A DNA stretch of 64,000 nt from Lepiota brunneoincarnata. Lineage: Eukaryota > Basidiomycota > Agaricomycetes > Agaricales > Agaricaceae. The translations under genes were made by a program, and so were the position numbers. Positions 1-12,419 of the stretch are shown here, one piece after another. The notes beneath the pieces were generated by a model that saw only the letters and a list, made by a program, of their open reading frames with translations, was not told where the DNA came from and made no database searches. Location: positions 124,001 through 188,000 of the forward strand of contig JAEBUN010000014.1 of the NCBI GenBank assembly GCA_023014365.1, written 5' to 3'. Each line of letters opens with the position of its first letter. The first letter of the stretch is position 1.

Positions 1-2880
1 GGAAGTCGGAAGTTGACATACAATGGAGGTACTCCGCCTCATGTGAGGATCTGAAAGCTGATTGTGGGTTGGAATGACAACGTGGTCCCCTTTGTTGACT
101 GTGATAAGGGGCCCTGGATACTCGCCATTGATCAGGACGGCACTAAGGGAGAAGCTGAGCTGAAGAGGGGGGGGGAAAGGACACGGGCAGCTCTTACGGT
201 CGTTCGTAACCATCTGGACTAACAACAGCATTGTTGACGGTAAAGTCGAAGCGGCGTGTAGCAGCGAGGGCGAAGGGAAGAACTCCCAGGGAGAGAACTT
301 TGAAAAACCGGTTACCCATAGATGAGTCTTTGGATTTTCAAACGAGATACTTATTGGTACCTGCGCGATTTATACCCCATCCTCAATCACCACCTTATGC
401 AATCCCGCCCTTGTCGAGGTCTGGCTTGCCCAATCATCTGTGTCGCGTCTCAAGTGTGGGTATACGGGCTCGGGGGATGTACTATAAGGCGGTTCAGGGA
501 ACGATGCAGTTTGTTGGATTCATGCGGACAGACGTGAAACGAGGGGGTCAGTCATGGACGGGATGATGGCCGCAGCCAAGGACGGCGTTCATTGTGAGGT
601 TGTGAGAGAAGGCTGGTATATTTAGGCACCCGATAGGCGGGGGAGGGCTCCCGGAGGGGTTGGGAGAGTGTGGTTGAATGATAGGATGGCTGGGCGGAGG
701 TAACTGCTGTATTCTGTCCTTATAGATCGGACTGGACCGTGAGAGCCCGACCGTCATTTGTCTGCGAGGAAAGGCACTGAGCAACAAAGCGCTGGAGCTT
801 GAAGACCTTCGTAAATTGATAACTAGATAAGGCTAGTCAGTTGCAGTGACATCGCAGAGGAAAGGGTTGCGTTGGCAACCCCTGAATAGGGACTATCCAC
901 AAGCCCAACTGCGGCGGGGGCCTTGTGACGAGAGATATGTGCATGTACACGGTAAAGTGCAAGATGCCGGTGTGAACGGCTCACATGGATATGCTGGCAA
1001 GGATCCCGACGGCGGTACTGGAGTGATTAACGAGGGCTCCGCGATAGGTCGAACGTGGGTTACGTACATCCGGGATTACCAAAGGTTGATCGGGAGAGTA
1101 ATACGTAGCTCTCTCACGCCGGCAGCATCTGTACTTGGCTTGCACGACGCTTGAAGCTTGAAGCTAGGAGCCCAGCACAACCTCAATACCACGGATACCT
1201 AAAAGTTGTGCGGGAAAGAAGGAGAAGTATAGAAGTGAGACTGGAGACTACTCCTGGAATCTTAGCCGATGGCGAACGAGAAGATCTAATCTTGTCCAGA
1301 GCATCTCGTGCCTTCAAACCTGGTATATCTGAGGCTCCTTGACCCCGCAGAATTATAGGTCATGAAGCGTAAAGAACAAAGGGAGCTGGAAGACAGTTGC
1401 AACCTGCATGTAATGAATGTTTATCAAGTTCAATCTCCGCTTGCCAACGCACTCCGGATTTTAATTTCAAGCGCGCCGCTTGTCCTGCTCCTTCGACTTC
1501 TAAGTAACTAGATTCCATGCTTGACGGCGAAAAATTGGACTGGATCACTTGGGCATCAAGCCAGTTTCTGTGGGCGTCAAAATGGCCATTATCATCCCGT
1601 CGTTGAGTGTCCATCCTCAACTTGACGACGACGATTTGCAAATTCGGTTAAACGGAATAACACTGCGACCACTGATCAGGGTGCCTGAGACCAATGTTCA
1701 GCAGAACATCTAACCCAACCAGGGCATAAAGAGACTCTTATAAGCAGCTCGAGGCTGATGCCATCACCCAATCATTGAGGGAATCAACGACTTGAAATTC
1801 TGAGCGGGGGAAGGATGACACATGAGAAAATATGCTTCACTACCCGCGTTTCTATCAGATATTGGGACGGAACCATATGTCCACATAGCGACCGACGGGT
1901 GGTCCATCGAGTGTAATCCCAACGCTGACGAACCTGTTTTCCAGCTCGGACTCGGCGAATGGACCGAAGGTGATAAGATTTGCCTAAATTTTTGGGATGA
2001 TGCTTCCTTCAATGTGGTATCATCAATTTTTTAAAGGGGATTCCTTTCAGTGCCACTCTGATAATGGTCCCGAAGGTGCGGAATTAGAAACATGTACCAT
2101 GTGCCGTGCTAGCCTACATAGGGATTGACTTTCTGGGATCAGACGTTCGAGTGAGGTAAGAGCTCTGAATGGGACCTGATCAAATCAAATAGGTCTGTAA
2201 AAGCGAGGTTCTGGCGTTGGCTAACGGGCATGAAGGTTAGATGGTCGCTACTAATGCTGACGGGTATTGAATACAGAACGGTTGGTTGCACACAAGGACG
2301 ACCAAAGGTGGAGTCTGATACTCATAAATGAGCCTGATCGGGTTGACGGGGCAGATGTAATGGTTTGAATCTGCGATACTACTTTAGGTGCTGCACCTGA
2401 GCGGGAAGGAGGGTCTTTTTTTTTTTTGCGAGTGGGGCATCGGCGGCGAAGAATTCATATTGACCGAGTCCGCCACACGGCTTCTCAGGGGTCAGAGGCG
2501 CTCGATGACTATATACAGTATGTATTGGAGCTGGTGCGGTTAATCCTGCAGACATCCAGGCTAACAACTGACCTGGGGTCGCGGAATAAGCCCTCGAATT
2601 GCCGGAGAGGATAGTGGAAGGTGTGGAGTAAGAAGAACCTGAAGGGAAGGGAGCATTGTAAGGGGCCGGTTGATTGGAATGGAGGAAACGCCGAGCGTGA
2701 GAGGAAAATGACATAAGCGATACTATCCGTAATTGGCAGTTGAGAATTGTCCAGGTCTTTGTCTTCCCAGCAACACAACCCATTATCTACTCTATCCCTC
2801 TCTCCGTCGAGGCGTGTGTTGGCCAAGACTCCCCGCACAGACACTGTCTGCGTGCATTCCGCTCCAGTCGCCCACCACAG
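1..2880. other. Gene-poor left edge
   Basis: I find no gene I can support here. Open frames are short, lack family resemblance and overlap in several frames. A 12-T run lies at 2416-2427. The last 150 bases (about 2733-2888) are pyrimidine-rich and directly precede the start of the next gene, so they probably include its promoter and leader. Confidence 0.6.
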
Positions 2881-2888
2881 CGCTCGCT

Positions 2889-5800
2889 ATGGCTTTAGTC
2901 ATGTCGGAATCCGAGCCAGCCTCCTCTGCGCGCAAACTCTCGTCGTCCTCGAGACGCGACCGGGACCGTTCAGTGCCAACTATCCTCGAGTCGTTCCCCA
3001 TCCCTCCAACCCACATTCCTTCAAAGCCAGCAACACCCGTTACACCTACACAACAACACCCCCCTTCCTTTACCAACCCCCCACCTTCGCGACCCCCCTC
3101 TCTCCCCCTTCCCCCGGTCCCAGGTCCCTCCCGCATTTCCGAGCACGAAACGCTCTTGCTCCTGACCTCTGCCAATGGCCGACGTTCCTCTAAATATTCC
3201 GTCACTTCCGATACCCGGCGTGATTCAGTCGCCAGCGAAAGTAGCTTCTATTTCCCATACAGGGGGTCGCAGCCCCTCGAGGACCTCGTCCTCGTCCCGA
3301 TCCACTTCTCGGTCCGCTCTGCTATCCAAATGTCCTTCTCAGTCCTCCGGTCCTCGTCCTTCCATCGCCTTTTCCATTTCGGAGGAGTCTGCAGAGCCTA
3401 CAGAACATCCTGGCATTGAGCAACTCACGCGGCTTGCGATATCTCCCATGCCATTCTCTGACGACGACTTTGATCTCCCTTCTTCTTCTCCACCCCTGCT
3501 TCCTTCTCCACTCAAATCAAGCCGTTCTAGACACACTCACAACGATTCTATCTCCTCTATTGACATCCGTAATCTCCCTGTTGTCGATGACGATGGACCC
3601 GACATCTCGGCCACCCACGTTCCTCCCTTCAATCCCTTCCGACCCTTATCCCGTCCACAACAACCCGTAAAGAAGGTTGATAATCAAACACTTGATATTC
3701 CCCACAAACTTTGTATCACCGTACCTTCACGTGCTTCCCATGTATCACTCGCGGATCCCATAGACCCACATACTGTTACAGTTGATCATTGTCAACCTTT
3801 CGATCAAGATGGTATCAGGCCCCCAGTCTCACCGGCTTTGCCTTCGGCTGCATCTAATATTTTGACCTTTGGCCTGCTTTCCCAGGCGCCCTTTGAACCT
3901 CCCATTTCCCCTGGTTAGTATGTTGTGTTTCTTTGTATCCCTCATCTGACTCGTTATCTCGTAGCACCCGCTATTATTGCTTCGCCACCATCGGCGTCAC
4001 CTCCAATGTCCGCCGCGCTCCAACCGCTACAGGAGGCGGACCCAGGGTTCAAGCCGCAGGAGCTCCACCGTGAGCTGCGCGCTGTACGTTCCAAGAGCAT
4101 AAGCCATAAACAGGCTTTACGTGCTCGAAGCAGGAGTAAAAGTCCCTCTCGAGCAAAAGCCGAGATACCCCAGAATCCCGAACCGGTACCAGATTTACCT
4201 CCTCCACCGGCCCTGGCGCGTGCTGTCAAGAAACCGTCGTTACCCCCTTCGTCATTTAAAGAGCCCGAGCGCTCGTCGAGTCCGGATATTGAAACCATCA
4301 TTTCATCTACGCCGCGGCCTTTGCGTGCTCAGTCCTCGTCGTACTTTTCGGACATAGGTGTGAACTCCAAGAGCAGCGAGAAGTTCATTTGCGTCTGGGG
4401 GTTCCAGGAGCAGAAAGAGCTCCAATGTCTCGAGCTCCTCTCTCAAGAGTGGAGACTTGTTGGATGGGGATCTTCAGTATGTTCGAGGGACGTGGGAGGG
4501 GGTAGATGGCGAGGACCTTAGTGACCTCGAAGGAGGGGAGGAGAGCGATTCGAGTCTTGATCTGCATACACCACTGCCGTGAGTAGCATTTCATTTATAT
4601 CATGTTTTGTCATCCTTCCTTTGATCGAGTTATTTTGGTGGCGCAATGCATACCGCGTTAAAACCGTGAACGTGTTCCATAGTTTACTTGGAGACTTTTC
4701 CTGACATATCGAAGGTGGCTTGTGGCGTCAACTCGGTGCTAACGGCTCCTCTTCCAGGCATTTGATGGTCAGGCATGGGCTGCTTTCACCCCATTCGAAG
4801 CTCTTGCCGCAAGTGGAGGCACGATCAGTCACGCCACATACTGTCGATGGCAGGCCTGGCAGTACCATGTCCATGGGTGCGCGTCGATCATCTACTTTTC
4901 TTTTTTACAGGGGCTGATGTCGGCAATCTAGGTTCGACGGTTACCAAGTCGGGCGTAAAGAAAGACGAGAGGGATACTCCAATGAGAAAGGAGAGGCATC
5001 GCGATGGCAGGTTGTTAAGAGGTGGTATTGGATTGACTACTGGACTTGGGTGGAGTGATAGGTGCGTTTTAACACCCCCCGCCCGCGTGGCTTACTGCTG
5101 ATGTATCATCGTAGTGAGGATGAAAATGCACCTTCACCCCTGACTCGGAGACTGTCAAACTTGAGTATGCCAAGGCAAGTCCTCGGCTTCATCAATGCGT
5201 TCTAACGCCTCGCATCGATCTCACTCCTCTACCCCTGCAAGACATCCACTGTCTAGGTCTTACTCTGGTGGCACCGTATACCTTGACGCGGACGAGCTGG
5301 AAGACGTGGACGAATGGGGCCAGCGCAGGCCGAGGACAGTATCGAACAAAGGAGCCACGCCGCCTACATCGTGGCTGGGGCGTGGTCAAGCCAAGAACGT
5401 TACTGGCTCGAGGATTAGCACGAGTAGCGCTGGGTCGGCTAGTTCATTGGGGTATGCTGGCAGTTCGACGTCTAACCTTAAGAAGTACAAAGTCAGCGGT
5501 GGATCAGAACCAGAACCAGAATCAACAGTCGGACGATACGCTCAATACACCGTCGACAGCGTCGACGCTGAGCATTCCCCTGCCGATGACGCCGCCGGAT
5601 GACTTGATGCCTGTCGTTGAACTCGGCGAGTATCGGTGCGTCGTTGAGCAGGAAAGGGGGGAAGAAGGCGGTGGACAAGGAGAAGAGTTTGCCTCCTTTG
5701 CCCTTGCAACCGGCTTCGATACTTAGGAAGCAGCAGTCGGGGTCTAGTTTGGGGGTGTCTCTGAATAGCAGACCTGGCTTGCCGCGTGCGAGGACGTCGA

Positions 5801-6376
5801 GTTCGTCTACTGGTCTTCCCATGTCATCTGCGTCGGCAGCGACCTGCAGCTGCCAGGAAACGCGTGGCGAGCCCGGGGCCGGTGAGACCTTTACAGTTGC
5901 CACAGCGAGTTGCGGGAGGAGGGGATAGGTTGCCTGTGCCTGTACCTGTGCCCGTGCCTCTGGCCTCGCCGGGTTTGAAGGGGTTGTCGCAGACATTGAT
6001 GATGCCGAGTACTAGTCCTGCGTTGATACCAACGAGATCTGCACCAGGGCTGTCAAGTTCGATGACGAGACTGGAATTGACGGGGGGACGGGGTGATGGA
6101 GGGGCTTCAAATTCGGTGCCTTCGAGTCCTATTGTTGCTACTGCTGCTGGGAGTGGGTTAGTGAAACCCAAGCCGAGGACGGGGACGGGGATGATGTACA
6201 AGAGGAGCCCGTCCTCGACTTTGAGTGTTGCGACGGGCGTAGGTGCGGGAATGGTGCCTGGGAGTAGGATGAGAGCTCCGATGCCGCTTGCGACGGCTGC
6301 GTCAGCTGGGTTTGGCTTGACCGCACGGGCCAGAACACCAGGACCACCCACTACTCCTATTGGGCAAGCTTTCTAA
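2889..6376 (+). CDS. Ser/Pro-rich multi-exon protein of unknown function
   Basis: A long, low-complexity basic/serine/proline-rich protein. Two in-frame ATGs lie at 2889 and 2901; the stop is TAA at 6374-6376. I can follow it through probable introns ending at 3261 (acceptor after a TTCTATTTCCCATACAG tract), about 3913-3964, about 4341-4407, 4578-4757 (GTGAGT donor, TTCCAG acceptor), one ending near 4913 (CTTTTTTACAG) and about 5062-5114. Phases match across several of these. Recognisable stretches are Arg-Ser repeats near 3270-3330, an acidic block (SDLEGGEESDSS) near 4525-4560 and the segment GLGWSDSEDENAPSPLTRR at the 5062 splice. Near 5175 a GCAAGT donor suggests a GC-AG intron. Three frame changes near 5507, 5612 and 5838 have no intron explanation and need single-base changes. 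The protein is probably intracellular, as no signal peptide or helix is seen. I do not recognise the family, and the 3' model is uncertain. Confidence 0.65.
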
Positions 6377-9300
6377 TACATTTCACACTCATTGGCTAGA
6401 ATTTTTTTCTGTTCTTTTTTTTTTTTCGTTCGTTTCTTCGATACGACTATCCATAAGTGGGTTGACAGCTTCTATTTTGTTACCTTGGTTCTTCTACACG
6501 ATTTCTAGGCTCTGGCAATGATCTTTCTTTTTCTCATGTTCATATTCGGATGGATGGATTGATTTAGTGTAGGACCATAAATAGTATGGATATGCAAGTT
6601 TCAGATGGCAGGAGTTATGATGAAGACCCCGCTCCCCGTTTTCCGTGTACAGGCTTTTGCCTATATGGTTGACCACAATGAGAGAATGCACCCAGGTCAC
6701 ACGCAACTGCTGTTCCGTGTGTACATCTGTATAATTATAGATTGCCACTTGCGGGCGAACACTGGTACTCCCAACAAAAGAAAAGCTTGATAAGAGAAGC
6801 GGCGCCCCTCAGGTCGGCTACTGTGGAATGACGCTTTTTGCAGCTCACTGCACTCTGTAGACGGAATACCAGTTCTCCACTGGCTGACTTGTAAAGAATC
6901 AATGAAGCGCCGCTATCTAGAAATGAAAGATAGCACCAAGGTGAGTATTCCCTGACTTTCACCCTTCGTGGCTGGCGGGATCAATATCAGGCGACATGAT
7001 AGGCAGCCTCCCCGTTCCGAGGGAGATTACTCTGCCCCGGTGAGCCGCCCTTGGAATAATGGAAATTTCGTGATGTATGTACTGGTAACGCGTAGGGTGG
7101 ATTGGAAGGCAGCGGATTGGTTGTGGTGCGAAAATCGCATGGAACAGAACGGGGAAATCGGGCTGAAGAGTCGAATTCAGCACCATTCATTGTGGGCGAC
7201 GCGAGTAACTGTAATCCCATGGAGCGCTCAGTTATCAATATCGTGGACGATGAAATTCGGAATTGGCTCATCACTTTCGTTTCCATAGAAGCTATTCCTG
7301 ATATTGTTGATATGTGTGCACCATGGAACGATCGTAATGTATATTCTCTTTACCTTTGAGAATGCTAGCCACAGACAAAGTACGTGGCTTGCTTCAGGAA
7401 ACACTACCTTGAGTAGCACATGAAGTCTGCTTATTTCCTTTCTCCTTTCGCCGCTGCTGTTCTATATTGACACTCAGTGGTTGGACTCAGGGAAGCAGGA
7501 AAATAAATATACAGCCGTCGGGGTATGGCTCATTGTAGAAATGGGTTCATGGTTCTCGAAGGATTTGCGGTCTTGTACTTTGACCAGGGTGAGCTCACCT
7601 CCTACCCCTCCTTTTGCCAATTTCTATCACCAAATTGTGGGAAGTGCATGGTGAGAGAAAGTAACAGTGGTTCGAAAAACCCCTGCTGAAAACTTTCAGG
7701 TTCACCTGCAACGTTCCATTTTCTTGCTATGGATCCCTTCCCATTCCTACAGGGACTGGAACCCTTATCAACAGCTTTTCCCTGGCGAGGGTGCCGTCAG
7801 TCGTATTCCCTTCACGAGTATGAATATGTCGGGGGTTCTGTGGGAATAGGACGCAAGGATGTTAGATCCAGGGCCGATGGCTGGTCCTTGAGTGATGAGA
7901 AGGAGCAGAAAAGGGAGGAAGTTAAAGGCTACGGACATCTCCTGACCTTTGTCTAGTGGCCCGAGAATGTGTCTAGCGCGAAACATCGAGATAAAGATAA
8001 GGAACTGTTTTCCGTCAAGGTTCATATCTTGCCCTAATTCGGTTTCGTTTGTGCCTCCAGGCAGTTCTTCCGGTTCTGATCCGGAACTATGTATTCGAGT
8101 TCCCTAACGGGCCATCGACAAAGCTGGCGAGTTATTTTCTGCACCCCAAAATGGTGTGTGAGGAAGGCATATGGGTGCTTGTTCTCGTGCGAAGGGTGCC
8201 GTAGGGGCGCTGATCTTACAATAGATTAGATGCGCTTTATGACTTTGCACCAAGGCTAGGGCAATTATACGTAGGTATCCTGGGAATACCGTACCTCCGT
8301 GTCCACTGGGTGCCGCTCAACTGTAATACTTGCAGTCGCATTGCAGACAAATACCGGACCACTGCCACGTGCGGTTACCTGGCGTATCCTGAAAGCGTCC
8401 AACTGTAGGACTTTCGCTATTCATCTCCACATCATTCTTGCTTGATACAACAGTGAAGCAGTTATCATTAGTACCCGTGCCTTTCATCCATTGTACCCAT
8501 GTACCTGTCTGATTCCTCGACCCTCCCACCATGAAACGTTCAAGCTCGGGCAAGGTTCCCCGCGTAACGCCATTGAGTCTGGGTATAAATCCAGATAAGG
8601 AAGACTTCAAAAAAGATTCTTTTCAGTGACGAAAATAATAGGTCATGCGGAGAAAAGACCATGCTTATCTTCCTAGTTGACGGGGTCCCCTTTTCTACCT
8701 ACAATAATGCTCACAAATCTCAATCCGTTGAAAATGATACAAGCCAATTACGATGTCTCCTTCGATTTAAACGGATTATATGTTTCTATTATCGCTAAAA
8801 GCCCAGACGGACAGTCCAGCATAGATAAAGTGACTCCGAGATTTCTTGGTGAGCCGCAAGGGTTGACTGCCGTGGGGATCCTTCCCACCGGGTTTGTAGC
8901 ACTATACCTTCAATCTCACCAACGTGCCACACACTCACATATGAGGAATGCATATGACCTATCCTTGGTATACCGCTAAACGCTCCTAGCCTCTTACCCA
9001 CGTGCCTCGTGACCAATTTTGCCCAGTACTCCACTGCTTCTGTGGAGGGGTGGGATTTTTAGTTGACAGGTAGGATGTAGAGCAAATTTGAAAAATGATT
9101 GAACCACATGCCTCGTAACGTCAGATAGCCTATCTAATGGCGAGAGAATTGGGTTGCCTCCTTCATTACAGGCGGGCCTGAGTCGCCGTATGGTGTGAAG
9201 CTGGTCAGCATGCATTGGAGAAAGGCAAAAATTCGGCAGGAAGCATTTTTAGAGGTCTTCCCTAATTCATCGCTCAGTGGACCTGGAAGTCTTTGTGTGA

Positions 9301-9640
9301 AGTGGCGTGACCGATCCTGAAACACCGAGCTCGTGCTTCGTACTGATATTAGTTCACTTCAGTATTTTGGTCATCCCACTGGGCTTCGATTACGCCTGTC
9401 GCGATAATCAGCCCATGGAACTTCATTTACTGAGGTCATGGTTCCCGTCAATGGGTAGTTGGACCCACGAACATAGCTTCCATCTCCCACCATGACGCTG
9501 CGGCACTGCGCTCCGTTCGACTCGTTGCTTTCTCCGGACCGAATTTTCTATTAGAAATGTCTGAAATCTGCTTCGGCTCCCAGGTAGCATAATCGAAGCA
9601 GTCCTCCATGTATCTGTTTTTCCTAAAAAATGGTTTGTTC
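6377..9640. other. Intergenic DNA with one dispersed repeat
   Basis: Downstream of the Ser/Pro gene there is a T-rich 3' flank (6407-6428). No supportable gene follows. The only structured item is the repeat at 7654-7965, listed separately. A minus-strand open frame at about 8317-8610 is Trp/Cys-containing and unrecognised; I do not call it a gene. Confidence 0.5.
7654..7965. repeat. Dispersed repeat, copy 1 (CpG-rich)
   Basis: About 310 bp align closely with 58737-59025 plus the tail 59195-59240. Both share GTAACAGTGGTTCGAAAAAC at the left end, CTATGGATCCCTTCCCATTC in the middle and a GAGAAGGA(A/G)CAGAAA stretch near the right end. This copy keeps many CpG dinucleotides where the other has TpG or CpA. 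It is uninterrupted, whereas the 59-kb copy is split by a small inserted element. No transposase motif is visible and the family is unknown. Confidence 0.7.
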
Positions 9641-9647
9641 AAAATGA

Positions 9648-9655
9648 TATATAAA
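9648..9655 (+). promoter_or_regulatory. TATA box of the orphan exon at 9737
   Basis: TATATAAA, 82-89 bp upstream of the ATG at 9737. The TATA-to-ATG spacing is similar to that of the GTPase copies and of the first DUF5648-type gene in this window. Confidence 0.45.
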
Positions 9656-9736
9656 CCGAGCGTTGTATAGGGAGAATCTCCAGTTCTCACTGACTTAGCG
9701 CGCACTCAGACTCATTACTCTTACTCTGTGATCACA

Positions 9737-9831
9737 ATGGACGCAAACTCGACCCGACTTCCCATCTGGGGAATTGGCTGCAACCCATGGGCTCCTGAGA
9801 GTGTCAACGACACTCTCACCCGTGGCAAAGA
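9737..9831 (+). pseudogene. Orphan first exon of an unrecognised gene
   Basis: An ATG at 9737 opens a reading frame of about 31 codons (starting [18 protein letters not shown]) that runs into a canonical GTGAGT donor. A plausible acceptor (TTGTCTGCTAG, ending about 9888) is present, but the spliced frame stops after three codons and nothing coding follows. With the upstream TATA box this looks like the surviving 5' end of a truncated gene, or possibly a very short peptide gene. I do not recognise the protein. Confidence 0.35.
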
Positions 9832-9899
9832 GTGAGTTTGACATCGTTTGGATCCTGTGCTGACTTATTTACGTATTGTCTGCTAGCCTTTGCTGAATA

Positions 9900-11394
9900 G
9901 CCCGCCCTTCGGTCCGCCGCTGTGCTACATAAGGTCTTATCACCATATTTCTGAGATTGGGTGGTGCTGATCTAGGACCAACAGGCAGTGGTAGACGTAG
10001 GCGAAATATAACTTGCCAACGGTATCGGGATTGGACTGTTGAGCCCGTATCGGAGGTCAGAGCCTGTGTTTCTTCTCATGTATGTGGGTAAGGCTGACTG
10101 GCCTGCTGCCTGATGTCCATCAGGCATTCACATTCTTTCTCATGTTCCCTTGTTGGACTCGTTTACTCAATAAATATATAAGCTCTACTTCTGTTATATG
10201 TGTCATTATACCGAATTGATGTACTTGTCCGGTGCTCATCGCGTGAAAGCAGGGCAGGAGTTCGGGCGGCCGCCACCGAGCCGGCCGGAGGCCCCGGCGC
10301 CAATATGCACAGTGTTATGGGGGGCGCAGCTGGGAAAGCGACCTGGGACTGCGTACGCCTCTCACTCAAGTTGGATAATTTAGTTATTTTCATTAATATG
10401 TAATTGCCCTGCCACAAGCAACGTGCACATGCAGCCTATAAAATATGCCCTCGTCGCTGGAGTAGATAATGTCGCATCTTCCTTTGGAAGAAGTTTGGAA
10501 TCCCAGCACGACTCCCTCTGCATAAATTTGGTTCTCGCACAATCTGATTGCGTGAGCTAGTGTTTATATCTAAGGTAATTACACCTGTCGATAATTTTCC
10601 GGGAGCTACCCCGTTGTCCCAAAATCGGGCTGGGTGGAGTGTCCCCCCTGATGCAAATGGCGACAGACCCGCTAGGTAGCCAAGGGGTGATTGCTACACA
10701 GCGCGAGTTCCTTGGCCCTGATCCAAACGTTACCCCTCAGCGCAATGAAGTCAAATATTTCATTGGTGCGTAGAAGCGCACAGTCGTCCGCCAGATCCGT
10801 CGTTCTGGATTCCAAGGACTTATTTTTCCTACCCACCTTCTTCTTGCAACGTTGGGCAAGCTGCACACGGGAACCTCTCAGCTGTTCAGTAATCCCTCCG
10901 CAGCCGTCTCTGCAGGAGAGCAGGTGCATTCAAACACCCTTGTAGAGGTGGCTGCCCGGCTGCTCGTGCGACCGAGCAAACCACCTCTCCATAACGAATT
11001 TCGGACGTAGCGAATTTCGGACGAAGCACCAGTGCGACGACTTTCCTAAAAAGGAAACATGTAGCCTTCGGATCAAATTATTTCGGATCAGACATATCCC
11101 CCCCCTCCTCCTGACTCGTCTCTCCATTCTCTGCCCCTCAGTACTGAATGAGGAACACTGCCCATAGCATATGATGGAAATCTAGGACATTCTAAATGAA
11201 CGGTAGTTAGTATTTTCCAATTCACTTGTGCATTCCTTCCTCCTCATCCTTATTCCTTCTCCACTTGCTTCTTTAATGTTCTTTGTAAAATTTCCGGAGC
11301 ATACACAAGCTCCACAGTCCCTGGGGTATATATACTGCATGTATTCTGTAGGGACCTCAATTAACATGATCTTAACTCACATTTAAAATTCTCT

Positions 11395-11426
<32 letters not shown>

Positions 11427-12400
11427 TCTCTCTATCTTGCCTCGTTTTGCTTCGTTTCGCCTCGCCTCGACACCTCAGCTATCCAAACTCGTTCAGTATA
11501 CGTCCCCTCATCATCTCGTATCGTCTCAAGCCCACACGCTAAGCGGTTTTATTTAAATTGCTTATTTTCTACCTGATTTCTCTACACTACCTACAGAGTC
11601 TGGGTTGAAGCCTCAGTGACAGATGGATGCTGTTGCGCTCGCATCACCAAACCCCTAACACCCCAGTTTTCATCCTTTCACCCTCACCCAATAAGCAAAT
11701 TCCCGATCAACACCGACTCGTGTCCCCTCCAAGATAGTTATTTATCAACACCTGCATATTATTGCATGTCAGAATTAAGGAGCGCGGTCAGAAAAGCTTT
11801 GTGATTAACGGTATGTTTTTCTCAACCCTTTCTTCTCATACACATACATCTCCAGCAGAGGGCTGGAGTCCTTGCGATCACAAGCCACCCACCCCCAACC
11901 CACCCTGTTTTCATACGCTCGTGATAAGGTGGTTATCCAGGACATTGCCACGCCAGCAGACTCCGCAAAATTATCTCTGGAACGTGAGTAAGGGGTTTTC
12001 GTGGTTGTACTTCGGCTTGTTATGGACTAGGACTTCATTGGGTCGTAAGAACGAGATCATGGCGAACGCCTTGGCGGAACTAGACACTGAGCTATACGAA
12101 TGCAATGTATTCCGTACCTCCGCCGTTGGCTGCCCCCGTGCCACGAGACATCAGCGGGACGCAGAGGCAATACCTGTGCTAAACTTAACAATGTCATTGA
12201 TGGATCAGCGTAAATGATGTTTCTGAACCTTCTTAATATCGAGTTAGCGACTTGGGATCCATAAATATACATACATTGTCGCTCCTGACCGGAGAGAATG
12301 ACTGCACGAGGATCGAGATTCCCTATGAAGTGCCTCCTCCAGCGTTACTCGATGACACCCGACACCATGGGCTTACACTGGACGGGGTTAATTCCATGAC
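9900..12400. other. Gene-poor spacer
   Basis: No supportable gene. Contents are a short GC-rich patch near 10260-10305, the pyrimidine microsatellite at 11391-11434 and scattered short open frames in several frames without family resemblance. Confidence 0.5.
11391..11434. repeat. (CT)n microsatellite
   Basis: A near-perfect CT dinucleotide tract of about 44 bases, interrupted by TTT near its right end. It is followed by pyrimidine-rich CTCGTTTTGC-like repeats up to about 11470. Confidence 0.9.
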
Positions 12401-12419
12401 ATGCCTTCAAGCATACCTC

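Noticed and set aside
2733..3419. Alternative reading of the Ser/Pro gene start as a longer exon continuing past 3262
   Set aside because: The Arg-Ser-rich frame after 3262 is clearly the coding one, and a pyrimidine-rich acceptor at 3245-3261 explains the switch.
8317..8610. Minus-strand ORF resembling a Trp/Cys-rich secreted C-terminus
   Set aside because: No start region, signal peptide or neighbouring exons were found.
10200..10403. GC-rich ORF near 10.2 kb
   Set aside because: The frame is open only because of a short GC-rich patch; there is no homology-like pattern.
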